Shown here: positions 16,609-24,524 of the stretch, in pieces
Numbering within the stretch: position 1 is the first letter of the stretch
Layout: each line of letters opens with the position of its first letter
Source of the DNA: Pseudobutyrivibrio ruminis HUN009
GTDB lineage: Bacteria; Bacillota; Clostridia; Lachnospirales; Lachnospiraceae
Assembly (NCBI RefSeq): GCF_000703005.1
Contig: NZ_JNLH01000001.1
Location: 1,081,501 to 1,145,500 of the forward strand
Direction: 5' to 3'
Length of the DNA: 64,000 bases
Position numbers and translations under genes: made by a program
Notes under the pieces: generated by a model
The model's database searches: none
What the model saw: the letters and a program-made list of their open reading frames with translations, nothing else
Told to the model about the DNA's origin: nothing

Positions 16609-16968
16609 ATGGCGATTTCACCAATTATGGGAATAGGTTCATATAGCAGTATATCGTATGTTCAACCGATGAATTATGCGGTTGATAACGATGCAGATTT
16701 TTCAGATGTTTACAATACTGAGTCTACCAAGCAAAGTGGAGTAGTGAATGGGGCATCTCCTGTCCAGTACCCAGATGCACAGATTCAGGATGTCGATGAG
16801 TCTGCTATTCAAATTGATTCGCTGGAGAGACAGCAGAAAACACTTCAGGTTTCAAACGATTATAACAACATAGCAATGCAGTTCTCATCAAACAATACTA
16901 GCTACAGTATGAAAGGTGTAGGCGCTAGCTATGGAATGGCGGGAAGTCGATTTGATGCATACGCATAA
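16609..16968 (+). CDS. Small soluble protein of unknown function
   Basis: 119 residues from ATG 16609, preferred over ATG 16603 because GGAGG ends at 16600. It has no membrane segment or signal peptide. The N-terminus is rich in Ser, Ile and Tyr (SPIMGIGSYSSISYVQ), the middle is acidic with a short coiled region (DSLERQQKTLQVSNDYNNIA), and the end is Gly/Ser rich. The style recalls small cell-surface or flagellum-associated proteins of Lachnospiraceae, but no domain is recognised. It is monocistronic with a terminator just downstream. Confidence 0.6.
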   Translation: MAISPIMGIGSYSSISYVQPMNYAVDNDADFSDVYNTESTKQSGVVNGASPVQYPDAQIQDVDESAIQIDSLERQQKTLQVSNDYNNIAMQFSSNNTSYSMKGVGASYGMAGSRFDAYA

Positions 16969-16989
16969 ATTTAATATTATATAGATGAT

Positions 16990-17019
16990 AAAAGAAGCCG
17001 AGAAATTCGGCTTCTTTTG
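16990..17019 (+). terminator. Terminator, hairpin with T-run
   Basis: AAAAGAAGCCGA pairs with TCGGCTTCTTTT around a short GAAAT loop, so it can act in both directions. It separates the small unknown gene from the DJ-1 gene. Confidence 0.9.
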
Positions 17020-17068
17020 TGTTATCATAGTTTTTAGTTGATATGATAATAGTAGGGAGGTAAAGGAT

Positions 17069-17620
17069 ATGAGCAAAGTTCTTATATTTATGGCAGAAGG
17101 CCACGAGGAAATAGAAGCACTTACAGTTGTTGATATTCTGAGACGTGCTGATATTGAAATTGAGATGGTTTCTATCACAGGCAACAAAAAGGTCCCTGGC
17201 GCTCATGGCATCACAACATACTGTGATAAGCTGATAGAAAATACTGACTTTGAAAGTGCAGATATGATAGTGCTTCCAGGCGGAATGCCAGGCACATTAA
17301 ATCTTGGGCTCTGCGAGCCTCTCATGGATCAGATACATGGATTTAACACATCAAAGAAGGGACTTGCTGCTATTTGCGCAGCACCAACAGTATTTGGAAA
17401 GGCAGGCCTACTTCAGGGAAAGAAAGCTACATGCTATCCAGGAATGGAAGGGGATTTGCTGGGAGCAAATGTTTCAACAGACAGTGTTTGCCATGATGGC
17501 CATATTATTACCAGCCGTGGTATGGGCACAGCTATCCCATTTGCACTTGAAATTGTGAAGACATTCAAGGGTGAAGAAGTAGCAAACAAATTAGCAAAGG
17601 CTATTGTATATAATAATTAA
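17069..17620 (+). CDS. DJ-1/PfpI family protein
   Basis: 183 residues, GGGAGG before ATG 17069. Class I glutamine-amidotransferase-like fold of the DJ-1/YajL/ThiJ group: the nucleophile elbow is AAICAAPTVFGKAG, with the reactive Cys in the AICAAP motif, and the conserved Glu lies near the N-terminus (EGHEEIEALT). Members are implicated in protein or glyoxal repair and redox protection; the exact activity of this one is not shown by sequence. luxS starts 13 bases downstream, so they form an operon. Confidence 0.92.
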   Translation: MSKVLIFMAEGHEEIEALTVVDILRRADIEIEMVSITGNKKVPGAHGITTYCDKLIENTDFESADMIVLPGGMPGTLNLGLCEPLMDQIHGFNTSKKGLAAICAAPTVFGKAGLLQGKKATCYPGMEGDLLGANVSTDSVCHDGHIITSRGMGTAIPFALEIVKTFKGEEVANKLAKAIVYNN

Positions 17621-17632
17621 ACGAGGTTTAAA

Positions 17633-18094
17633 ATGGAAAAAATTAAAAGCTTTACAATTAACCATAATGTACTTACTCCAGGATTCTACATTTCACGTGT
17701 AGATGATGGAGATATAATCACATACGATTTACGTACTCGTAAGCCAAACGCAGGTGATTATATGGATAATGCGACTATGCATTCGGTAGAGCATATGATT
17801 GCAACATATATGCGTAACTCAGAAATCGCAGACCATGTAATTTACTTTGGACCTATGGGATGCCAGACTGGATTCTACCTTGTGATCAAGGGCGTAGATC
17901 CTAAAAAGACATTCGAGGTAGTAAAGAAAGTATTCAAACAGACAGTAGACCACGAAGGAGATGTATTCGGAAAGAGCGCAATTGAGTGTGGACACTATGA
18001 GAACCTGGATATCCAGCTCGCTAAAACAGAGTGCCAGCGTTACTTGGACGTTCTTAATTCATGGTCAAATATGGAATTCACTTATCCAGATTAA
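17633..18094 (+). CDS. luxS: S-ribosylhomocysteine lyase LuxS
   Basis: 153 residues, full length. It cleaves S-ribosylhomocysteine to homocysteine and DPD, the precursor of AI-2, in the activated methyl cycle. The metal site HSVEHMIATY (HxxEH) is intact, the third ligand His is in ECGHYENLD, and the catalytic Cys is in PMGCQTGFYL. The next gene is MTA/SAH nucleosidase, which makes its substrate, so the two steps are genetically linked. An 84-base palindromic element lies between them. It is preceded by ACGAGG as ribosome binding site. Confidence 0.98.
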   Translation: MEKIKSFTINHNVLTPGFYISRVDDGDIITYDLRTRKPNAGDYMDNATMHSVEHMIATYMRNSEIADHVIYFGPMGCQTGFYLVIKGVDPKKTFEVVKKVFKQTVDHEGDVFGKSAIECGHYENLDIQLAKTECQRYLDVLNSWSNMEFTYPD

Positions 18095-18098
18095 GATA

Positions 18099-18182
18099 GG
18101 AAGTAATACACAAGCTCTTAGATTTCTCAAACGAGACATGTAGTCGAGCGGAGAAATACTAAGGCTTGTGTATGTAACTTCC
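18099..18182 (+). repeat. Palindromic element, family B copy 1
   Basis: An imperfect inverted repeat of 84 bases starting five bases after the luxS stop codon. The left arm begins GGAAGTAATACACAAGC and the right arm ends GCTTGTGTATGTAACTTCC; the arms close on ATTTCTC/GAGAAAT. The loop holds GAGAC, five bases, GTCGA. Read on the minus strand, the inner part of the element at 22690-22884 has the same plan and similar bases. There is no T-run, so it is not a simple terminator. Confidence 0.8.
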
Positions 18183-18205
18183 GAGAAATAAACTAGGAGG
18201 ATTAT

Positions 18206-18892
18206 ATGAAATTAGGAATTATCGGTGCTATGCAGATTGAGATTGAGAATCTCAAGCCAAGCATTAAGAATCAAAAAACATCAACAATCAGTGGTGTAAA
18301 TTTTATTGAGGGTGAAGTTAATGGTGTGCCAGTTGTTGCAGCAGTTAGTGGAATCGGTAAGGTATTCGCTGCTATTTGTACAGAGATTATGGTGCTTCAT
18401 TTTGGAGTAGACCATGTAATCAATATCGGTGTGGCAGGTTCACTTGTACCTACACTTAAGGTACTTGATGTGGCAGTTGCAGAGTCAGCTGTTCAGCATG
18501 ATATGAACACAACAGCAGTAGGTGATCCACTAGGACTTATCTCTGGTATCAATGTAATTAACTTTGAAGCAGATGCCGATCTTAGAAAGAATGTTACAGA
18601 TGTACTTTCTGCAAGAGGCATCAATTACGAGGTTGGTGTTATTGCTTCAGGAGATTTATTTGTAGATACAAACAAGCAGCGTGAGACAATCAGAAACAGA
18701 TTCGATGCAATTGCAGCAGATATGGAAGGCGCAAGCATTGCTCAAACATGCTATGTAAATAAAGTTCCATTTACACTTATCCGTTCTATTTCAGATGCAG
18801 ATGGAAGTGCAATGGATTACAACACATTTGCAGGTAAGGCTGCAGAGCAATCAATTGCAATCGTTTTGGATGTAATTGAGAAACTCAAATAA
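18206..18892 (+). CDS. mtnN: 5'-methylthioadenosine/S-adenosylhomocysteine nucleosidase
   Basis: 228 residues, full length; AGGAGG before ATG 18206. It removes adenine from SAH, MTA and 5'-deoxyadenosine. Visible features are the N-terminal IIGAMQIEIENL (catalytic Glu), GVAGSL, the substrate-site IASGDLFVD, the ribose-binding ADMEGASIAQ and the catalytic Asp in RSISDADG. Clustered with luxS, it supplies S-ribosylhomocysteine and clears radical-SAM by-products. Confidence 0.97.
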   Translation: MKLGIIGAMQIEIENLKPSIKNQKTSTISGVNFIEGEVNGVPVVAAVSGIGKVFAAICTEIMVLHFGVDHVINIGVAGSLVPTLKVLDVAVAESAVQHDMNTTAVGDPLGLISGINVINFEADADLRKNVTDVLSARGINYEVGVIASGDLFVDTNKQRETIRNRFDAIAADMEGASIAQTCYVNKVPFTLIRSISDADGSAMDYNTFAGKAAEQSIAIVLDVIEKLK

Positions 18893-18916
18893 AGGAGATT
18901 TTTTCTGTAATAGGTA

Positions 18917-18945
18917 TTGCTATTTATGTGGAATACACATATAAT
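18917..18945 (+). promoter_or_regulatory. Promoter of the folT-folC riboswitch transcript
   Basis: TTGCTA (18917-18922) and TATAAT (18940-18945) are separated by 17 bases. Transcription would start near 18952, just before the riboswitch. Confidence 0.75.
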
Positions 18946-18968
18946 CTAGGCAACTATTAACAAGAAAT

Positions 18969-19062
18969 GCAGAGTAGACTGTAAAGCGTTAAGTGCCGTT
19001 TGCACAGGGAGTTGGCAGATGGACGAAGGATTATCCGCGGTTTTATGGTCGCATCCCGCTGC
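18969..19062 (+). ncRNA. Tetrahydrofolate (THF) riboswitch
   Basis: The leader of folT matches the THF-I aptamer plan: closing stem GCAG/CTGC, conserved GAGTAGACTGT near the 5' end, AAGCGTTAAGTG, GGGAGTTGGCAG, the ACGAAGGATTATCCGCGG hairpin, and GGTCGCATCCCGCT at the 3' end. THF riboswitches of Firmicutes control folate transport and synthesis genes, and folT and folC follow directly. Binding reduced folate should lower their expression through the downstream hairpin. Confidence 0.93.
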
Positions 19063-19078
19063 TACATACGAGGTTACA

Positions 19079-19127
19079 TACACCTTCATTGTAGACAAAA
19101 GGAGACTGCAAAGGAGGTGTATTTTTT
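19079..19127 (+). terminator. Riboswitch expression platform: terminator that also hides the folT ribosome binding site
   Basis: TACACCTTC (19079-19087) pairs with GGAGGTGTA (19113-19121) and is followed at once by six T residues and the folT ATG. The right arm is the folT Shine-Dalgarno sequence, so the hairpin could both stop transcription and block translation when folate is bound. Confidence 0.8.
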
Positions 19128-19646
19128 ATGAAGAAATTAACTAACACAAAAACACTTACAGCTGCAGCCATGTTATCAGCCCTTGGAATTGTACTGGGAT
19201 TTTTCAAAATACCAATCAATCAGCTGATAGAAATCAGATTTGGCGCTTTGCCAATTGAGATGGCAGGTCAGCTCTTTGGACCAGCTGTAGCAGGAGTTGT
19301 AGGAGGAATCACAGATATCGGTGGCTACCTAGTTAAGCCAACAGGTCCATTCTTCCCAGGATTCACATTTAGCAGTATCGTTGGCGGTATTATCTTTGGA
19401 CTAATGCTACACAACAAAAAGATTACATTTGCAAGAGTGTTGGCAACTCAGGTTGTTTACACTATAGTAGTTGGAATAATATTAAACAGCTACTGGCTGG
19501 ACGTTTTATATTTTCAGAACGGTTATTTTGCAACAATCATGGCACGACTTCCAAAGGAACTTATCATGATTCCTATTATGTCAGTGATTTATTATTCAAT
19601 CGTCAAAGCATTTGGCAGAACAAGAATAGGAGAGTTCGCAAGATAA
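19128..19646 (+). CDS. folT: Folate ECF transporter substrate-binding subunit FolT
   Basis: 172 residues, about six membrane segments, typical of ECF S components. It binds folate at the membrane and works with the shared EcfA/EcfA'/EcfT module encoded elsewhere. Family features include TLTAAAMLSALGIVLGFF, the Ala-rich module contact AAAMLSALG, GALPIEMAGQLFGP and GGITDIGGYLVKP. It sits directly behind the THF riboswitch and overlaps folC by one base, so uptake and retention of folate are controlled together. Confidence 0.95.
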   Translation: MKKLTNTKTLTAAAMLSALGIVLGFFKIPINQLIEIRFGALPIEMAGQLFGPAVAGVVGGITDIGGYLVKPTGPFFPGFTFSSIVGGIIFGLMLHNKKITFARVLATQVVYTIVVGIILNSYWLDVLYFQNGYFATIMARLPKELIMIPIMSVIYYSIVKAFGRTRIGEFAR

Positions 19647-20932
19647 TGAAGGAATATAATTATTCTCAGGCAATAGACTTTTTCAAAAACATGCCCCATT
19701 TCATTCCACCCAAGGGTGGAGGAGCCAAGAAAGATTATTTCTCTTTAGATGCAGAATTAATGCTTTTGGAAAAACTAGACAAGCCTCAGGATAAATTGAA
19801 ATATGTTCATATAGCTGGAACAAATGGCAAAGGTTCCACGACATCATATTTAGCGAGTATTTTAAATGAGGCATCCGTTGTTACGGGTGCCTTTACTTCG
19901 CCATTTTTGTATAGATATAACGAAATGTTTAAAGTAAACGGTGAGGATATTTCGGATGCTGATTTTGCTGAGGTGTTTTCAGAGGTAAAGCCAGCCTACG
20001 ATGAACTTGCAGCAGATGGAGTCTTTGTTAGCGAATACGAATTTCTGACTGTTATGGCATTTATCTATTTTCTGAAAAAGAGCTGTGAGATTGTGCTCTT
20101 AGAAGTAAGTATGGGTGGCAGAATGGATACCACAAATGTAATCCCTGCACCACTTGTATCTATTATCACTCCTATCAGCTACGACCATATGACTATACTT
20201 GGAAATACGCTAACGGAAATAGCTACTGAAAAAGCTGGAATCATAAAGCCTGGTACAGCAGTTGTAAGTGCTACCCAAGAGAGGGAAGTTCAGCTGGTAT
20301 TAAGAGATACTTGTAAGTCGAAGGATAATGTTCCAATAGAGTTTGTGGAGCCTGCAAAGATTTTATCAAGAGATATTCATGGTCAGAGATTTGCTACCTC
20401 GGATGGAAGTCAATATGAAACCATGATGCTTGGCACATATCAGGTAGATAATGCAGCAGTGGCCATTGCAGCAGCAAGAAAGCTTACGGAGAAGGGATAT
20501 CATATTACTGAGGAGTCCATAAGAAAAGGAATCGTAAATACGAAGTGGTTTGGCCGCTTTACATTGCTATCAGATAATCCTCCAGTGATTATTGATGGTG
20601 GACATAACAGGCAGGGAGCGAAGGTTTTATTGGAATCCCTTGAAGCATATTTCCCTGGTGAAAAGGTTACTTTTGTACTAGGAATCCTTGCTGATAAAGA
20701 AGTGGATGTGATAATAGATACACTGGCTCCAATTATGAAGAAGTGCTACACAGTGGCGGTGCCAAACCCAAGGACTATGGAGCCACAGCTGCTTGCTGAC
20801 ATGATACAGGAAAGAGGAATTGCAGCTGAGCCTTTGGATTCAAAAAGTTCTATTGAAGATATAAAAAAAGAATCAGAGGTAGTATGTCTAGCAGGTTCTT
20901 TATATCTAATCTCCCTATTTGATAAAGCCTAA
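19646..20932 (+). CDS. folC: Folylpolyglutamate synthase/dihydrofolate synthase
   Basis: 428 residues, normal FolC length. It adds glutamate to folates (and to dihydropteroate) with ATP, trapping them in the cell. The Mur-ligase-like P-loop is HIAGTNGKGSTTSYL, followed by TGAFTSPFL, the metal and glutamate region LEVSMGGRMDTTN, and TPISYDHMTILG; the C-terminal domain has IIDGGHNRQGA. Its ATG overlaps the folT stop codon, so the riboswitch controls both. Confidence 0.95.
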   Translation: MKEYNYSQAIDFFKNMPHFIPPKGGGAKKDYFSLDAELMLLEKLDKPQDKLKYVHIAGTNGKGSTTSYLASILNEASVVTGAFTSPFLYRYNEMFKVNGEDISDADFAEVFSEVKPAYDELAADGVFVSEYEFLTVMAFIYFLKKSCEIVLLEVSMGGRMDTTNVIPAPLVSIITPISYDHMTILGNTLTEIATEKAGIIKPGTAVVSATQEREVQLVLRDTCKSKDNVPIEFVEPAKILSRDIHGQRFATSDGSQYETMMLGTYQVDNAAVAIAAARKLTEKGYHITEESIRKGIVNTKWFGRFTLLSDNPPVIIDGGHNRQGAKVLLESLEAYFPGEKVTFVLGILADKEVDVIIDTLAPIMKKCYTVAVPNPRTMEPQLLADMIQERGIAAEPLDSKSSIEDIKKESEVVCLAGSLYLISLFDKA

Positions 20933-20939
20933 GGTTAGG

Positions 20940-20968
20940 TTGACACCACTAACCGGAAAACTTAAAAT
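20940..20968 (+). promoter_or_regulatory. Promoter of the phosphoglucomutase gene
   Basis: TTGACA (20940-20945) and TAAAAT (20963-20968) with a 17-base spacer. The -35 lies within the inverted repeat GGTTAG/CTAACC (about 20933-20954), which could be an operator or a weak folC terminator. Confidence 0.7.
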
Positions 20969-21003
20969 TATAACAGTTAAGGACATATGGAGGAGAAATA
21001 ATT

Positions 21004-22686
21004 ATGTACAATGATGAATATAAGCGTTGGCTTGCAGCTGATCTTGATGATCCAGATTTAAAGCCAGAATTATTAAAGATTGAGGGTAATGACGAAGAAA
21101 TCAAAGACAGATTTGCAGTAGCACTTGCCTTTGGTACAGCAGGACTTCGTGGTGTACTTGGCGCAGGTACAAACCGTATGAACGTTTATGTTGTTCGCCA
21201 GGCTACACAGGGACTTGCAAACTGGGTTAAGACTCAGGGTGGCAACCAGACAGTAGCTATCAGCTATGACAGCCGTATCAAGAGTGATGTTTTTGCAAAG
21301 ACTGCAGCAGGTGTTCTTGCAGCTAATGGTATTAATGTTCGTATTTACGATGCACTTATGCCAGTTCCAGCACTTTCATTTGCTACACGTTACTACAAAT
21401 GCAACGCAGGTATTATGGTTACAGCATCTCATAACCCTGCTAAATATAACGGTTACAAGGCATACGGTCCAGACGGATGCCAGATGACAGACGATGCAGC
21501 AGCTATCGTTTATGCAGAGATTCAAAAGACAGATATTCTTAATGGCGTTAAATACATGTCATTTGCAGAGGGTGTTGAAAAAGGACTTATCAAGTTCGTT
21601 GGTGATGACTGCAAGGATGCTTTCTATGCAGCAATCGAAGATAGACAGGTTCGTCCAGGCCTTTGCAAGACAGCTGGCCTCAAGCTTGTTTACAGCCCAC
21701 TTAATGGCTCAGGCTTAGTTCCAGTTACACGTGTACTTAACGATATCGGTATCACAGATATCACAATCGTTCCAGAGCAGGAGTATCCAAATGGATACTT
21801 CACTACTTGCAGCTATCCAAACCCAGAAATCTTTGAAGCACTTGAGCTTGGTCTTGAGCTTGCAAAGAAAGAGGGCGCAGATTTAATGCTTGCTACTGAC
21901 CCTGATGCAGACCGTGTTGGTATTGCTATGAAGTGCCCAGATGGAAGCTATGAGCTTGTTTCTGGTAATGAAGTTGGTGTACTTCTTCTTGACTACATTG
22001 CAGCAGGACGTATCGAAAAGGGCACAATGCCAAAGAACCCTGTAGCAGTTAAGTCTATTGTTTCAACACCACTTGCTGATGCAGTTGCAGAGCACTATGG
22101 TGTAGAGCTTCGCTCAGTTCTTACAGGCTTCAAGTGGATTGGTGATCAGATTGCTGGTCTTGAGGCTGATGGAGAAGTAGATAGATTTATCTTCGGATTC
22201 GAGGAGTCATACGGATACCTTGCAGGTCCTTATGTTCGTGATAAGGATGCAGTTATCGGTTCAATGCTTATCTGCGAAATGGCTGCTTACTACCGCAGCA
22301 TCGGAAGCTCTATCAAGCAGCGTCTTGAGGAGATTTATGCTGAGTATGGTCGTTACCTCAACAAGGTAGATTCGTTTGAGTTCCCAGGCCTTTCAGGTAT
22401 GGACACAATGGCTGGTATTATGACATCACTTCGTGAGAATCCACCAAAGGATATCGCAGGTATCGCTGTTACAAAGGTTACAGATTACAAGAACACAGCA
22501 GAGACAGGACTTCCTTCTTCAAATGTTCTTATCTACGGCCTTGAGAATGGATGCACAGTTGTTGTACGCCCTTCAGGTACAGAGCCAAAGATTAAGACTT
22601 ACTTCACAACAAAAGGAAAAGATCTCGCTGAAGCACAGGCAATGAAAGACAAGCTTGCTGAAGCTTTAAAACCAATATTTAAGTAA
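21004..22686 (+). CDS. pgcA: Phosphoglucomutase/phosphomannomutase
   Basis: 560 residues, the size of the PgcA-type alpha-phosphoglucomutases. It interconverts glucose 1- and 6-phosphate for glycogen, UDP-glucose and surface polysaccharide. Landmarks in order: GTAGLRG near the N-terminus, the phosphoserine loop TASHNPAKYNGYKAYG, the metal site DPDADRVG, the sugar-binding GFEESYGYL and the phosphate-binding RPSGTEPKIK. GGAGG precedes ATG 21004. It is a single-gene unit whose stop codon is followed almost immediately by a palindromic element. The symbol is by family resemblance. Confidence 0.93.
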   Translation: MYNDEYKRWLAADLDDPDLKPELLKIEGNDEEIKDRFAVALAFGTAGLRGVLGAGTNRMNVYVVRQATQGLANWVKTQGGNQTVAISYDSRIKSDVFAKTAAGVLAANGINVRIYDALMPVPALSFATRYYKCNAGIMVTASHNPAKYNGYKAYGPDGCQMTDDAAAIVYAEIQKTDILNGVKYMSFAEGVEKGLIKFVGDDCKDAFYAAIEDRQVRPGLCKTAGLKLVYSPLNGSGLVPVTRVLNDIGITDITIVPEQEYPNGYFTTCSYPNPEIFEALELGLELAKKEGADLMLATDPDADRVGIAMKCPDGSYELVSGNEVGVLLLDYIAAGRIEKGTMPKNPVAVKSIVSTPLADAVAEHYGVELRSVLTGFKWIGDQIAGLEADGEVDRFIFGFEESYGYLAGPYVRDKDAVIGSMLICEMAAYYRSIGSSIKQRLEEIYAEYGRYLNKVDSFEFPGLSGMDTMAGIMTSLRENPPKDIAGIAVTKVTDYKNTAETGLPSSNVLIYGLENGCTVVVRPSGTEPKIKTYFTTKGKDLAEAQAMKDKLAEALKPIFK

Positions 22687-22689
22687 TTC

Positions 22690-22884
22690 TAAAGACTTCG
22701 AAAGTTCCAAGTTACGGCTACAAGCCTAATGAATACGAAAGTTCAAGTTACGACTACAAGCCTACTATTTCTACGTTCGACAGGACGTCTCTCTTAAGAA
22801 ATAGTAGAGCTTGATGTCTACTTGAACTTTCTTACTTTGAGAGACAACGGAGCTTGATGCCTACTTGGGCTTTCTTACTCTTTG
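22690..22884 (+). repeat. Nested palindromic element, family B copy 2
   Basis: An inverted repeat of about 195 bases starting a few bases after the pgcA stop codon. The left side holds two tandem versions of AAAGTTC-AAGTTAC-CTACAAGCCT (22701-22727 and 22738-22763). The right side holds two matching complements (22807-22831 and 22851-22873). The innermost stem is ACTATTTCT/AGAAATAGT and the tip holds CGAC, AGGAC, GTC. The minus strand of its inner half resembles the 18099-18182 element. No gene is seen here. Confidence 0.8.
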
Positions 22885-22911
22885 AAAAATAAAATGGGAG
22901 ATTCAACATCT

Positions 22912-23646
22912 ATGAATTATTCAGCTACGATCAACGGTTATGCGGTTGAGGCGTATTACAGTGAAGATAATGTCAACGAGATTTTTGTGCCGCTGCTACG
23001 AAAGCTTACGGTTATGCAGCAGGAGAAGGGGCGGAGGATACTTGTGATGCTTGCAGCGCCTCCAGGGGCGGGTAAGAGTACGCTTCTTGATTTTCTGGAG
23101 TATTTGTCTAAGAATACAGATGGGGTGAAGGAAATCCAGACAATTGGAATGGATGGATTTCATCATTATCAGGACTACTTACTTAGTCATGAAACTGTCA
23201 GAGATGGAAAGACGATCAAGATGGTGGAAATCAAGGGTGCACCAATTACCTTTGATTTGGATGCGCTTTCAAATCGCGTACAGTTAGTAGCAAGTGGCGC
23301 AAAATGTGGTTGGCCAATCTATGATAGAAATCTCCACAATCCAGTAGAGGACACAATCCAGATTGACTCGGACATAGTGCTTCTGGAGGGCAATTATCTG
23401 CTTTTGGATGAAGATGGTTGGAAGGATATTTCAAGTATGGCAGACTACACTATTTTCATTTCAGCAGATGAAGATATGCTTCGTGGTAGACTGGTGGAGC
23501 GCAAAGCCAAGAATACTCCAATAGAGGATGCAAGGAAGTTCGTAGAATACTCAGATATGCGCAATGCTCTAGAGGTTTTACATCATTCAAAGAAAGCAGA
23601 TTTGAATCTAGAAATACTAGAAAACAACGAGTATAGAGTAATTTAA
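22912..23646 (+). CDS. Nucleoside/phosphoribulokinase-like P-loop kinase
   Basis: 244 residues from ATG 22912 (GGGAG upstream); earlier in-frame starts have no site. It belongs to the uridine kinase/phosphoribulokinase/FrcK-like group: Walker A is APPGAGKSTLLDFL, followed by IGMDGFHHYQDYL (the catalytic DGFH motif), IYDRNLHNPV, the Walker B-like LLEGNYLLLD and the lid RLVERKAKN. Such proteins phosphorylate nucleosides, fructose or other small sugars; the substrate is not determinable here. A terminator follows. Confidence 0.85.
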   Translation: MNYSATINGYAVEAYYSEDNVNEIFVPLLRKLTVMQQEKGRRILVMLAAPPGAGKSTLLDFLEYLSKNTDGVKEIQTIGMDGFHHYQDYLLSHETVRDGKTIKMVEIKGAPITFDLDALSNRVQLVASGAKCGWPIYDRNLHNPVEDTIQIDSDIVLLEGNYLLLDEDGWKDISSMADYTIFISADEDMLRGRLVERKAKNTPIEDARKFVEYSDMRNALEVLHHSKKADLNLEILENNEYRVI

Positions 23647-23658
23647 TAATTGATTTTT

Positions 23659-23692
23659 AGCTCATCCCAATGAAGAGGGGGTGGGCTTTTTT
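23659..23692 (+). terminator. Terminator after the kinase gene
   Basis: AGCTCATCCC pairs with GGGGTGGGCT (two G-U pairs), then a T-run at 23686-23692. Confidence 0.85.
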
Positions 23693-23815
23693 ATACTTGG
23701 AACAAATGTAAAACGGAAAATATTTATCGCAAATCGATAAAAAATTGTTGCAAAACAAAAATAAGAGTGATATAACAAAATTAAGTTAAGAAATGAAATG
23801 CATTGGAGGCATACA

Positions 23816-24292
23816 ATGAACAATAAATTAAATGTATTTGTAAAAAGGATTTTGGACATATGCTTTTTCATAGGAGCAGTGATGGAAGTGGCCGTTCCAT
23901 TTGGTCTGAAATATGCAGTAAATCTTACAATTAAGATTCTTGGCAAGACAACAGAGTATGCAAAGATTTTAGAGCATTATCCATATGCAGTTGTTTCCAT
24001 TATGGTAGCTGGCGGCTCAGCACTTTTGATTCTGTTTGAGCTTAGAAAGATGATGAAAACAGTTATCGAGGATGATTGCTTTGTAATGCAAAATGTAACA
24101 AGTCTTTACAAGATGGGAACATACGCATTTGTAATCACTGGAGTGAAGCTACTTCGTTGCTTCGTATATTTCACACCTTCGGCTGTTGTAGTGGCAGGAG
24201 TATTCTTCTTTGCAGGATTATTCAGCAAGGTTTTAGCTCGAGTATTTGAAAGAGCTGTTAGTTACAAGCAGGAAAATGATTTAACTATATAG
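23816..24292 (+). CDS. DUF2975 family membrane protein
   Basis: 158 residues from ATG 23816 (TTGGAGG upstream; ATG 23798 has none). Four hydrophobic segments are visible, the usual DUF2975 form, including the middle region LFELRKMMKTVIEDDCFV that is typical of the family. It is followed 17 bases later by a small XRE regulator, an arrangement very common for DUF2975 genes in Firmicutes. Function is unknown; the pair is often read as a sensor or membrane component with its own regulator. Confidence 0.85.
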   Translation: MNNKLNVFVKRILDICFFIGAVMEVAVPFGLKYAVNLTIKILGKTTEYAKILEHYPYAVVSIMVAGGSALLILFELRKMMKTVIEDDCFVMQNVTSLYKMGTYAFVITGVKLLRCFVYFTPSAVVVAGVFFFAGLFSKVLARVFERAVSYKQENDLTI

Positions 24293-24309
24293 AAAGCTCA
24301 GGTGAAAAT

Positions 24310-24522
24310 ATGATTGTAATAAATTTAGATGTCATGATGGCAAAAAGAAAAATTGGATTGACTGAGCTGGCAGGAATAGTTGGAATCACAAATGCCAATC
24401 TTTCAATTCTAAAAAACAATAAGGCAAAGGCAGTTAGGCTGGAAACCTTGGATGCCATATGTAAAGCACTTGATTGCCAGCCGGGAGACATATTGGAATA
24501 TGTTGTAGATGAGGAGGAATAG
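24310..24522 (+). CDS. Small XRE-family transcriptional regulator (YozG-like)
   Basis: 70 residues, almost entirely one Cro/CI-type helix-turn-helix (LTELAGIVGITNANLSILKN, then the positioning helix RLETLDAICKALDC). It has the DILEYV ending of YozG/YdzF-like proteins. It probably regulates the surrounding DUF2975-DUF4173 operon. The next gene starts three bases after the stop codon, with its ribosome binding site (GGAGGAA) inside the last codons here. Confidence 0.9.
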   Translation: MIVINLDVMMAKRKIGLTELAGIVGITNANLSILKNNKAKAVRLETLDAICKALDCQPGDILEYVVDEEE

Positions 24523-24524
24523 TT

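Noticed and set aside
17633..18206. SAM or SAH riboswitch near luxS-mtnN
   Set aside because: The only structure is a long simple hairpin without the conserved SAM-I/SAM-II/SAH elements, and it matches the palindrome at 22.7 kb.
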